NCBI GenBank assembly: GCA_965204715.1
Contig: OZ242009.1
Coordinates: 1,364,001 to 1,428,000 of the forward strand
Direction: 5' to 3'
DNA: 64,000 nucleotides
DNA from: CATOSP01 sp965204715
Lineage (GTDB): Bacteria; Chloroflexota; Dehalococcoidia; Lucifugimonadales; UBA3495
Shown here one piece after another: positions 16,032 to 25,800 of this stretch. The notes under the pieces were generated by a model. The model was not told the DNA's origin and did not search any database. It saw nothing but the letters and a program-made list of their open reading frames with translations. Position 1 is the stretch's first letter; each line of letters begins with the position of its first letter. The position numbers and the translations under genes were made by a program.

Positions 16032-17174
16032 CTACACGAAGGACATCTGCTCGAAGTTTCCGCCAACGATGGATACCGGGTCCAGACCCAACCATCTGTC
16101 CGCCAAGGTGGAGTAGAAGCCGCGGAAATCGTAGTCGGGCGTCAGGTCTCCTTGAGCAAGATCACCCGGTTTCAACGACGGATAGGTCCCGTACATTCCA
16201 CCATTTACCCGGTCGCCGATGGCGAACGCCACCCCAGCTGCTCCGTGGTCGGTGCCAGTGCCATTATCGCGCACACGGCGTCCAAACTCGCTGAACAGCA
16301 TGACGACCACCTCGTCCGACGCGTCGTGATCGCGCAGATCGGCGAAGAAGTCGTGTATGGCGGCGGAAACGTCCATCAAAACCTTGGAATGCGATCCCAA
16401 CTGGTCATAATGGGTGTCGAAGGGCCCGTAGGACGTGTAAAAGACCTGGGTGCCCAGACCGGCCAGATGCACCTGGGCCACGTCTCTGAGGCGTCTCGCG
16501 ATGGCGTTATTGGCGTACTCTACATTTGAAGAATAGGTTTCGGGGGCAACGCGGATGATGTCCGCTCCTCTCAACGCATCCCGGCCCGCCTGTCCCAGGT
16601 ATTCCATTACCGGTCCGGCGCCGATGGCGGGAGCGTACATCCGGGCGAAGCTGTCCAATAACTGGACCCGCTCCTGGTCGGACGCGATTCCCGGATTTGA
16701 TCTGAGCACGCCGTATGTGGGGAGATGGTTGACCGAAGTCACGGGGACCCCCCGCATGGCTAACGCCCGGGGCAACCCCTGGCCCAGGTTCACTCCCTTC
16801 AGCACGTTCTCGCCGCCAGGGTCCAGGTCCCGGATGACCTTGGCGAGCCAGCCGCTAATCCCGATGGAGTCCGGCTCGCAGGTATGCCAGATGTCCATGG
16901 CGCGAAAGTGCGAACGGGGTGAATTTTCAAATCCGATTCCGTGGATGATTGCCATGTGCCCTTCATCGTAGATGTCTTTCAATGCCTCCGTGTCAGACCG
17001 GAACGCGAGTTCGTCATCTATGGGCAGCAATTGGTCTTCAGCGACATGGACCTTGGGCCGGTTATCCCAATACAGAGGATTGCCATAAGGAACTATCGTA
17101 TTGAGGTAATCGTTGCCCCCGGTAAGCTCCAATACGACCAGCACGGGGTCTTTATGCGTCGATGTCATTTTCAT
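16032..17174 (-). CDS. DUF1501 family protein
   Basis: 380 residues with the DUF1501 hallmarks: an N-terminal VLVVLELTGGNDYLNTIVPY (normally 'L-x-G-G-x-D-x-x-N'), IIHGIGFENSPRSHF, and a C-terminal LFSEFGRRVRDNGTGTDHG followed by a metal-site-like histidine. This layout resembles the alkaline-phosphatase/sulfatase superfamily, to which DUF1501 is distantly related. Planctomycetes and Chloroflexota usually carry it beside a DUF1800 gene, as here, 29 bases downstream. No Tat signal is visible, unlike many relatives. The enzymatic activity is unknown. Confidence 0.9.
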   Translation of the reverse strand: MKMTSTHKDPVLVVLELTGGNDYLNTIVPYGNPLYWDNRPKVHVAEDQLLPIDDELAFRSDTEALKDIYDEGHMAIIHGIGFENSPRSHFRAMDIWHTCEPDSIGISGWLAKVIRDLDPGGENVLKGVNLGQGLPRALAMRGVPVTSVNHLPTYGVLRSNPGIASDQERVQLLDSFARMYAPAIGAGPVMEYLGQAGRDALRGADIIRVAPETYSSNVEYANNAIARRLRDVAQVHLAGLGTQVFYTSYGPFDTHYDQLGSHSKVLMDVSAAIHDFFADLRDHDASDEVVVMLFSEFGRRVRDNGTGTDHGAAGVAFAIGDRVNGGMYGTYPSLKPGDLAQGDLTPDYDFRGFYSTLADRWLGLDPVSIVGGNFEQMSFV

Positions 17175-17203
17175 GTCCTTCTACACCGGTTGTAAACGCC
17201 CGC

Positions 17204-18619
17204 TTAGGCAAGCTGATAGTCCCGCGAGGCGGCGATAAGGGTCAATATCTTGCTCACATTCCGGAATGTAGCTCTGAGCTCTTCTCCGGTGCTGAAGGCC
17301 AGATCGCCGCATTTTTCGGCATGGACCATCAATTCAGCGTGAGTCGCCGCACTGACTTCCAGCGGTCCCATCGCATCAAGACAAGCTGCCACTATCGCCT
17401 GGGGGGAAGGATTCCCATGCGCATTCACCACCACCCGTTTGATGATGGCCTGCACGCCGGGCAGCGAGATGTCTCCAAATATCCCCGCGGCAAAATTCAC
17501 CCGGCGCATCAAAACGCCGGGGTCGATCCATTCGGAGCCCGTGTGCCAACCCTCTACGCTGGGAGGATTGAGAAGCTCCTGTCCCTGCCAATTGCACTCC
17601 AACGCCAGATTGTTGAATCCCGGCTTGAAGCCGTTGTAGTTGCCCGCCATGCGCACAGTGCCAACGATCAATTCAGCCGGGCTTTTCACCCGGGCGAAGC
17701 GGGAATTCTTGAAGAACTCTGAATTGAACAACACTCGTAGAATAGAGCGGATGTCACCACGGGACTCATTGTAGGCATCCACCAACAACCCGATGGCTTC
17801 AGGGTCAATGGGTGGTGTAATGCTCCAACTGGACACATGGGGCTCGTCGGCAACGAAGAATCTGTAGAGATGGCGGGCCAGGAACCGGGCCGTAGCCGGA
17901 TGGTCCGTAATGATGTCCATGATGTCTTCGCCATTGAAGTTCCCGGTATGCCCCAGGAAGGTCTTCTCCCGGTCGTCGTGGTCCTCAGGTTTGTACTGGA
18001 ACTCCCAGTAGAAACGGCCCAGGGGATTGCGGGGAATCTTGGGCGCGATCGTCCATCCGGTAAAAGCCCTGGCTGCTTCCCTGATATCGTCCTCTGAGTA
18101 GTTTCCGGCTCCGAGGGAGAAAAGCTCCAACAACTCCCGGCCCCAGTTCTCATTTATGGCGCCGTCATGATTGCCGTGGTTGTCCAACCAGAAGATCATG
18201 GCTGGTGACTTTGCAACCTCTACCAGCAGGTCACGGTAAGCGCCCAGTCCGTATTCACGGAACATGGCAATCTGGCGGGTCATCTCCGGTGGATTGTCCA
18301 CCTTGGAGTTGCTGGTGGCGAACAACTGATGCCAGAAGAGGGCCATCTTCTCTTCCAGAGGCCGCCTGGTGTTGATCATCCGGAACACCCATTCGGCCTG
18401 ATTAATTGGCGGCGCCCCGGCCCCCTCATAACCCGGGAAGAACCGGTACAGCAGTTCGTCGTCTATGGCCGGCTGCCGTTCCGGATGCAGAAGCTCCTCG
18501 ACCACGTCTTCGTAGCCTCTGGAGGCACGCTCCTCCAGTTCCTCGCGGGGGTCGCCGAAGCCCGCGCGTCTCATCAAGTGGGCCATCAATGCAATGTCTT
18601 TTTGGCGGGGCATTGCCAC
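17204..18619 (-). CDS. DUF1800 family protein
   Basis: 471 residues typical of DUF1800: the start MAHLMRRAGFGDPREELEER, then LEEKMALFWHQLFATS, AMIFWLDNHGNHDGAINENW and GRELLELFSLG (about residues 145-165), and the late block VEGWHTGSEWIDPGVLMRR. DUF1800 proteins are nearly always followed by DUF1501, as here, and the pair is thought to act together in the cell envelope, though no reaction is established. No clear signal peptide is seen. It is the first gene of the minus-strand DUF1800-DUF1501-NHL unit, with about 1.2 kb of remnant-rich DNA upstream. Confidence 0.9.
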   Translation of the reverse strand: MAMPRQKDIALMAHLMRRAGFGDPREELEERASRGYEDVVEELLHPERQPAIDDELLYRFFPGYEGAGAPPINQAEWVFRMINTRRPLEEKMALFWHQLFATSNSKVDNPPEMTRQIAMFREYGLGAYRDLLVEVAKSPAMIFWLDNHGNHDGAINENWGRELLELFSLGAGNYSEDDIREAARAFTGWTIAPKIPRNPLGRFYWEFQYKPEDHDDREKTFLGHTGNFNGEDIMDIITDHPATARFLARHLYRFFVADEPHVSSWSITPPIDPEAIGLLVDAYNESRGDIRSILRVLFNSEFFKNSRFARVKSPAELIVGTVRMAGNYNGFKPGFNNLALECNWQGQELLNPPSVEGWHTGSEWIDPGVLMRRVNFAAGIFGDISLPGVQAIIKRVVVNAHGNPSPQAIVAACLDAMGPLEVSAATHAELMVHAEKCGDLAFSTGEELRATFRNVSKILTLIAASRDYQLA

Positions 18620-18857
18620 CTCTCCATATTATCGATCTCGAAGCGCTGAGCCGGTCGCCCATCCATGACATCTTAGGATTGGCCAAAGCGAGTGTCAACA
18701 AAAAGCCTGGCAAGGGCAGGGTCTTTCCATTCCTGGGATATGGTTATATTCCGGGGCATGGGTGCACTGGAAGCAGGTCGAAGTTTGCAAGCGGCTCACC
18801 GGGGGTCTGAGCGAATACTTGAAGGAATGCCTGGGGTGGCCGGGGTGCGGCAGGTCT
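18620..18857. other. intergenic stretch without recognisable gene
   Basis: Upstream region of the DUF1800 gene; its promoter should lie here but I see no clear box. The open frames across this stretch look like chance. Confidence 0.35.
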
Positions 18858-18926
18858 GTGAGGCTCACTGCCGAGCGCGCCCGGGTCCGGGATCTGGAAG
18901 AACAATTGCGCCGCCAGGGTTCCTGA
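18858..18926 (+). pseudogene. coiled-coil gene tail, possibly from a Uma2-type protein
   Basis: The short frame ends LTAERARVRDLEEQLRRQGS and a stop, resembling the heptad tail of the Uma2-type gene at 1050-1844, which ends ARVQELEELLRRRDP. Nothing upstream is conserved. A terminator-like hairpin follows at 19038. Weak evidence. Confidence 0.3.
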
Positions 18927-19037
18927 CGGCGACGGCTTGACGGCGGGCCGTCCGCTGATGCCACCGCCCGCCGCAGTGTTGGGTGAACTCCCGCAACAGG
19001 CTCCCGCATGGATGGCATTGATCGCGTTCCAACCCGC

Positions 19038-19062
19038 CCGCCCATCCGTGTGGGCGGTTTTT
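19038..19062 (+). terminator. rho-independent terminator-like hairpin
   Basis: CCGCCCA, a six-base loop, TGGGCGG and then TTTTT. The arms pair perfectly. It could have served the coiled-coil gene whose tail lies upstream. Confidence 0.55.
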
Positions 19063-19111
19063 GCCGGGAAGGACGGGGACGGTTACCCCTCCGGTGGCCC
19101 GGGTCCCTGTC

Positions 19112-19294
19112 GGGCCGGGCCATGCGGTAACCGGCCCTGGGCTCGGCGAAGACGTACCTGGGGTTGCTGCCGTCCTCGCCCATATTGCGGCGCAGCCGCT
19201 TCACCACGTCCCGCACCAGCCAGCCCTCGCCCACCCGCTCCGGACACCCGTTCCGCCTGGAAGCGGCGGCGCGGCCTCTGGGCCAAGTCCGTAG
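19112..19294 (-). pseudogene. OmpR-type response regulator, DNA-binding domain remnant
   Basis: On the minus strand about 60 residues read like the C-terminal winged helix of OmpR/PhoB regulators: GEGWLVRDVVKRLRRNMGED followed by NPRYVFAEPRAGYRMARP. The normal receiver domain is absent and the flanking frame is unrelated, so this is a gene fragment. Confidence 0.65.
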
Positions 19295-19346
19295 CTGTTC
19301 AGGCGTCTTTGTATAAATCATTACACAATATATATCATAAACATGC

Positions 19347-19374
19347 TTGTATAGCACAGTTAATGGTGTATACT
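19347..19374 (+). promoter_or_regulatory. putative sigma-70 promoter of leader element copy B
   Basis: TTGTAT (19347-19352), a 16-base spacer and TATACT (19369-19374) in an AT-rich patch just upstream of the leader element. It points toward the small ORF at 19498 and the large secreted protein at 19806. Confidence 0.45.
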
Positions 19375-19387
19375 CCTTGGCGGACTT

Positions 19388-19546
19388 CGCGCCAGTGCCG
19401 GCACGAAACACCGGGGCGCGAGCCGGAGGAAGGGCGCGCCGCCTGGAACCAACCCCGCCGGGAAAGCACCGGCGGTCAACGAAGAGGCAGCATAGCCATG
19501 TTCGACCACGACAGTAACCGCAGTAGTAAGGCAGGCCGTCTATTGA
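19388..19546 (+). repeat. dispersed leader element, copy B
   Basis: Aligns with 4142-4265. A hairpin GGCGCG/CGCGCC (19415-19420 with 19435-19440) exposes the conserved loop AGCCGGAGGAAGGG. A second hairpin, CCGCCGG/CCGGCGG (19455-19461 with 19469-19475), is absent from copy A. A ribosome-binding GAAGAGGCAGCA region and an ATG at 19498 follow. It may be a structured 5' leader or a promoter-leader cassette. Confidence 0.6.
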
Positions 19547-19587
19547 GGGCGGCCATGCCCATGTCCTCCCCTGACAGGGGTATGTAA
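19498..19587 (+). CDS. small ORF of the leader element (29 residues, end supplied by a MITE-like element)
   Basis: The frame begins MFDHDSNRSSKAGRLL. Copy A at 4224 begins MFDTRSNSSKAGCLL. Differences between the two are partly synonymous (AGC/AGT serine codons), which favours a translated peptide. The last residues, PDRGM, come from the inverted repeat of the element inserted at 19571, so the natural 3' end is lost. It could be a leader peptide or the N-terminus of a lost protein. Confidence 0.4.
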   Translation: MFDHDSNRSSKAGRLLRAAMPMSSPDRGM

Positions 19588-19753
19588 CGACTGAATTTAG
19601 GTATAAATCCTTCTAATTTTCGGGAGTCCAGCACGGGACCCTCTGGTCCTTGAGAGCGCAGCAAAGCCGAGTTTTTAGGTTTGAAAATCATAGACCGAGC
19701 ACCATCTGAGATGAGGTTCATCAACATGGCCAAAAAATACATACCCCTGTCAG
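19571..19753. mobile_element. MITE-like element with 16-bp perfect terminal inverted repeats
   Basis: CTGACAGGGGTATGTA at 19571-19586 and its exact complement TACATACCCCTGTCAG at 19738-19753 bracket 151 bases without a transposase. The 183-bp size and perfect ends fit a non-autonomous miniature transposable element. No clear target duplication is seen; the flanks are both C-rich. It interrupts the small ORF of leader copy B. Confidence 0.7.
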
Positions 19754-19767
19754 CCCCCCCCCCCCCC
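19754..19767 (+). repeat. 14-base poly-C tract
   Basis: Fourteen consecutive C residues directly after the right end of the MITE-like element and 38 bases before the GTG of the secreted protein. Such tracts vary in length by slippage. Confidence 0.75.
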
Positions 19768-19805
19768 GAGTTTCAGCCTCTGCAAACCGTGGGAGGCCGG
19801 GCCTA

Positions 19806-22800
19806 GTGCGAGCTTCCTTCTTCGGCCTATCCCCGCTCCTGCTGTTGGCGGCGGCGCTGCTGAGCGTGGGGCTGGCGGCATGGCTTCTGGGTCCGTCGGG
19901 TCCGGCCCAGGCCCAGGACAGCAAGCCGCCCGCCGTTTCGCACCTGCGCTGCCTGGCGAAAACGCAGCAGGTGTCCTTCCTGTGGGGCGCCCGGAAGTGG
20001 TCAGGCGGCAAGCTCCACGCCTACGACTATGCGCTGACGCTGCCCGACGGCAGGGAGGAGGGAGGCCGGCTCCACCATAGCGCCAGGTGGCTGAACCGTC
20101 CGGGCAGTTACCCGCCGGGGCAGGAAGCTCGCTTCAGGATTACGGTGGTCTATGAAACGGCGGACGGCAGCGAGGCGGCCAGCGACGAGACCACGCTGCC
20201 CTGCTACGTCGAGGGAACGCGGCCGCTGGTGATAACCCCGAACCTTCCGACGCGGGAGTACGGCGGAACCGACGACCTGGGCTACGCGGTGAGTGGACTG
20301 GTGGACGGCGACGCCGCCGGCGACGTGGTGTCGGGGACGCTGGCCCGGACGCCCGGGGATGACGCGGGCAGCTACACCATCAGCCTGGACGCCCTGACCG
20401 TCGCACCGCAATACGCGACCAAGTACCGCCTGCCGGCCACTCCGGCGGTAGCCGCCTACACCATCACGCCCCGGCCGGTTTCCTATACCGGCACGGCGCC
20501 CAGCCGGGCCTACGACGGGACCACCACGGTTCGGGGCCCGGTGGACGGCGGTTTCGCCGATGGAGACATTCTGAGCGGCGACACGGTAACGGTCACGGGC
20601 GGAAGCTACGCCGCGGCGGACGCCGGGACGGGCATCGCCATCACCGGCGTCTCTGCGGGCGGAGCTGACGCCGGCAACTACGCCGTGACCCTCAGCGTGA
20701 CCGGAGACATCACGCCCCGGGCGATTACAGCCATCAGCGGGGCGGAGGTGAACTCGCGGGTCGCCGACGGGACCACGGACGCCACCTTTGACACCGGCAG
20801 CGCCCAGGGAACCGGGGTACTGCCGGCGAGCGGAGCATTCCCGGCGGCGGCGGCGGGGAGCCACGACGTGAGCGTGACCTACTCCTTGCAGGACCATGGG
20901 GTGTTCAAGGCGGGCAACTACACGCTGTCCGCCGGCATAGCCCGCGCCACGCTGCGCGGCGAGGTCCTGGACCAACAGGCCCAGCCCCCGGCGCCGACCC
21001 CAACTCCCACGCCGACTCCGACGCCCACGCCCACGCCCACGCCGTCAACTCCCGGGACCTGTCAGGCGAGCGGCGTCCAACCCGTGGCGGTGGCTGTTTC
21101 GGAGGTCCCCATCGTGGTGACGTCCACGACCGCCGACTACTTCGTGCTCTACGTGCGACCTGACCTGGACGCTGCTCTCGAGATCCCGGTCTCGGTGACG
21201 TTGGGGCAGGATGGCACGACAACGCTGACCGAGCAACTGGCACCGCTTCCCCCAGCGCATTACCGGGTGGAGAAATACCGAGTCGCCAATCCCGCCGACC
21301 TGGACGGGGACTGCATGGACGACATCATGGAACTCCAGGACCTGGGAACCAGGAACCCGGTGAATCCCGCCCAGGCCTTCGACATCAGACACGGCGCCGC
21401 GGCCATTCCCGACCGCGAGACCTTCGAGAGGCTTTCCTACCAGGGTGATAAGGTCCTTCTCGACGTCCATCTCGCCGACCTGGAGTTCGTCAAGTTCTAT
21501 ATCTTTAATACCGACCCTCCGATGGTCTATTTCATGAACACGGCGACCCACCGGACACACAATAGTTTCTACAACGAACTACTTAAGGACGAAGCCAATC
21601 GCGGCCAAATCAATCGGCTTCTGAGATACTCGCTGATGCGGGGCGATATCGTCTATCACCCCAATGCCGTTGCGCCGGACGGTTCGCTGGGCGTTTACCG
21701 TTTCGCATTCCAGCCCTCGGATGCTTACTCCTTTGAGAGGATAGCCTATGCAAATGAGGTGCTGGCTGCCAGTATGCCGTTCCTTGAGAACAACCTGGCG
21801 TACCATCCACTGTCCCAGGCGCTGCCGCGCTACAACAGCGAGAAGGCGCTATATGACGCCTCCCGGGTCAACGTGCTGTTGGAGGAGGACATCCTTCCCG
21901 ACGTCGACTTCATCTCCCTCAACCAGGGGGAAGGGTACGGTTACCTGCGGGTCATGGCGCCGGAGGAACGCCCCAACCCCCGGGACATTGTGATCTATGA
22001 GACGCTGCCCAACGACCTGCCCCGGGTCGCCGGCATCATCACCACCGTGCCCCAAACCCCGCTGTCCCACGTCAACCTGCGCGCCGTGCAGGACGACATT
22101 CCCAACGCCTTCATCCGCGACGCCCTGGACGACTCCGATATCGACGATCTCCTCAACCGCCACGTCCGCTACACGGTGACCCGGAGCGGGTACACCCTCC
22201 GCGCCGCCACCAGGGCGGAGGTGGATGCGCACTACGAATCCTCCCGGCCCGCCGCGGCCCAGACGCCGGAGCGGGACCTCTCGGTCACCGAGGTCACCGC
22301 CCTCAGCAGCGTTGGGTTCGACGACTGGGACGCCTTCGGCGTCAAGGCGGCCAACGTGGCCGTGCTGGGGACGCTGAACTTCCCGGAGGGGACGGTCCCC
22401 GGCGGGTTCGCCGTGCCGTTCTATTTCTACGACGAGTTCATGAAGAATGCCGTCCTGGCGGAGGAGACCCTCTTCGGCAAAAAGAAGTGGGCCGAAGAGG
22501 ACAAGCTCACGCTACCGGCCGGGACGAAGCTCAGCGCCGTGGTCACGGCGATGCTGGCGCACTCTAAATTCCAGGCGGACTACGAGATTCAGGACGAGAT
22601 GCTGGACGACCTCCGGGACGCCATCAAGGACGCCGAAAGCCCGCAGTGGATCATCGACGCCCTGACCACAATGCACGCCACGTACCCGGAGGGGCAATCG
22701 CTGCGCTACCGGTCCAGCACCAACAACGAGGACCTGCCTGGCTATAGCGGCGCGGGGCTGTATGACTCCAAGACGCAGGACCCGGACGAGACCGAGGAGG

Positions 22801-25800
22801 ACGGCATCGACAAGTCTATCAAGGGGGTGTGGGCGAGCCTGTGGAACTTCCGGGCCTTCGTCGAACGCGACTTCCACCGCATCGACCATACCCGGACCGC
22901 GATGGGAGTCCTGGTGCATCCCAACTACTCCGGCGAACTGGCCAACGGCGTCGCCGTCAGCTTCGACCCGTTCAGCGGGCGTGAGGGGGCCTACTACGTC
23001 AACACGCAGGTCGGCGAGGACCTGGTCACCAACCCCGAGGCGCACTCGGTACCGGAGGAAATCCTGCTGCTGCCGGACGGCAGTTACGAAGTCCTGGCGT
23101 ACTCCAATCAGAAGGAGCCCAGGGGACCCCTCATGAGCGACGCGCAAATGAGCCAGTTGCGCCGACACCTCACCGTCATCCATGACCGGTTCAAGGCGTT
23201 GTACCAGCCCGCGGCCGACGAGCCGTTCGCCATGGAGATCGAGTTCAAGATCACCAGCGCCAATATACTTGCGATCAAGCAGGCCCGCCCCTGGGTTTTC
23301 GCTAGGGGGGTAGTTCCGCTGACGACGCCCTGGTGGCGAGCAAAATATGCCGGCCTCATCGCGAAGATGAAGGAATGGCGCAACGACCCGCAATGGGTCA
23401 GCGAAAAGACCCACACCGACCGGTGGGACCGGGCGCTCCTGGCCTTTGGCGAGACGGTGGCGGACACGTCGCTGACTCCGATGACGGCGGATGAGGCCCA
23501 GGGGTTTGCCGATAGGGGCAGCGCGTGGAGCCGCTGGGTGGAGGTGGCGGCGGCGCTGCGGGATATCGAGTCCGGCGGGCAGCAACAGCAGCAGGCAACG
23601 CCCAACCAGGCACCCACTGTGGCCACCGCCCTCACCAACGTAACCATCGCCAACGAAAGCGGTACGAAGCAGGTTTCCCTGTCCGGCGTGTTCAGCGACG
23701 CCGACAGCGACGCGCTGACCGTCACCGCCGCATCCTCTGATGAAGCCAAGGCCACGGTGTCGGTGGCGTCCGGTTACTCTAGCCTGACGGTGAGCGCCCA
23801 AGCCTGGGGTACGGCCACCATCACGGTAACGGCGGACGACGGCAACGGCGGCACGGTGGAGGATGCCTTCGCCGTGACGGTCAAGGCCGCGCCGGTGGTG
23901 GCCTCGGCCATCGCCGACCTGACCGGCCTGGAAGTGGGCGCCACGCAGGACGTTTCCCTGTCCGGGGTGTTCAGCGATGCTGACAGCGACACGCTGACCA
24001 TAAGCGCCACATCCTCAGATGAAACCAAGGCAACCGTAACCGTGGCCGCCGATCAGTCCAAGCTGACGGTGGCCGGTGTGACCGAGGGCACGGCGACCAT
24101 CACGGTCACGGTCCAGGACTCCGATGGCAACCGCGTCAGCGACGCCTTCGACGCACCGGTGGCCCGGAAGTACAACGCGCTCATCGCGCAGATGTACCAG
24201 TGGCGCAACGACCCGCAGTGGGTGGGCGAAAAGGCGCACACCGACCGCTGGGACCGGGCGCTGCTGGCCTTCGGCGAAACAGTGGCCGACGCGACCCTGA
24301 CGGCGATGACAGCGGCGGAGGCCCAGGGGTTCGCGGACCAAGGCTGGGAGCGCTGGGTGGAAGTGGCGGCAGCCCTGCGGGAGATCGAGGGTGGTGGGCA
24401 GCAGGAGCAGCCCAACCGGGCCCCCACGGTGTCCAGCGCCATCGCCGACGCCACCATCGTCAACGAGAGCGGAACGAAGCAGGTGTCCCTATCCGGGGTG
24501 TTTGACGACCCTGACGGTGACAGTTTGACCGTAAGCGCCACTTCTTCGGACGAGGCCATTGCCACCGTATCCGTGGCATCCGACGGGTCAAGCCTGACGG
24601 TGAGCGCCCAGGCCCGGGGCACGGCGACCATCACGGTGACCGCCGCCGACGGCAACGGCGGCGCGGTGGACGACGCCTTCGCCGTAACGGTGAAGGCCGC
24701 GCCGGTGGTGGCTTCGGCCATCGCCGACGTGTCCGGCCTGGAGGCGGCAGGGACGCAGGACGTGTCCCTGGCCGGGGTGTTCAGCGACGCCGACGGCGAC
24801 ACGCTGACCATAAGCGCCACATCCTCAGATGAAACCAAGGCCACGGTGTCGGTGGCGTCCGACGGGTCCAGTCTGACGCTGACCGGCGTGGCCGAGGGCA
24901 CGGCCACCGTCACGGTGACGGCCCAGGACAGCGACGGCAACCGGGTCAGCGACACGTTCGAAGCGCCGGTGGCGAGGAAGTACAACGCGCTCATCGCCCG
25001 GATGTACCAGTGGCGCAACGACCCGCAGTGGGTGGGCGAAAAGCCCCACACCGACCGCTGGGACCGGGCCCTGCTGGCCTTCGGGGAGACGGTGTCCGAC
25101 ACGACGCTGACGGCGATGACAGCGGCGGAGGCCCAGGGGTTCGCGGACCAAGGCTGGGAGCGCTGGGTGGAAGTGGCGGCAGCCCTGCGGGAGATCGAGG
25201 GTGGTGGGCAGCAGGAGCAGCCCAACCGGGCCCCCACGGTGTCCAGCGCCATCGCCGACGCCACCATCGTCAACGAGAGCGGAACGAAGCAGGTGTCCCT
25301 ATCCGGGGTGTTTGACGACCCTGACGGTGACAGTTTGACCGTAAGCGCCGCATCGTCCGACGAGGCCAAAGCCACCGTGTCCGTTGCCACGGATTATTCC
25401 AGTCTGACGGTCAATGCCCAGGCCCGTGGCACGGCCACCATTACGGTGACCGCCGCCGACGGCAACGGCGGCATGGTGGAGGATGCCTTCACCGTAACGG
25501 TCAAAGCAGCGCCGGTGGTGGCTTCGGCCATCACCGACGTGACCGGCCTGGAAGAGGGAGCAACGCAGGAGGTCTCCCTTTCCGGGGTGTTCAGCGACGC
25601 CGACGGCGACGCCCTGACCATCACCGCCGCATCCTCGGACGAGACCAAGGCCACGGTGTCCGTTGCATCCGACGGGTCCAAGCTGACGGTGGCCGGGGTG
25701 GCCGAGGGCACGGCGACCATCACGGTCACGGCCCAGGACTCCGATGGCAACCGGGTGAGCGATACGTTTGACGTGTCAGTCGTCGCCCCGCCGCCGCAGG

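Noticed and set aside
18695..19411. 238-residue minus-strand frame as a full gene
   Set aside because: Only residues about 40-100 resemble a winged helix. The rest is Arg/Pro-rich and crosses a terminator and unrelated remnants, so only the fragment was kept.
20988..21055. Alternating CACGCC/CACTCC repeats as a possible CRISPR or satellite
   Set aside because: They encode the Thr-Pro linker of the secreted protein in frame, without spacers.
24053..25390. 445-residue minus-strand frame across the Ig-like repeats
   Set aside because: Repeat-derived antisense frame rich in Ser, Ala and Thr; its periodicity simply mirrors the plus-strand modules.
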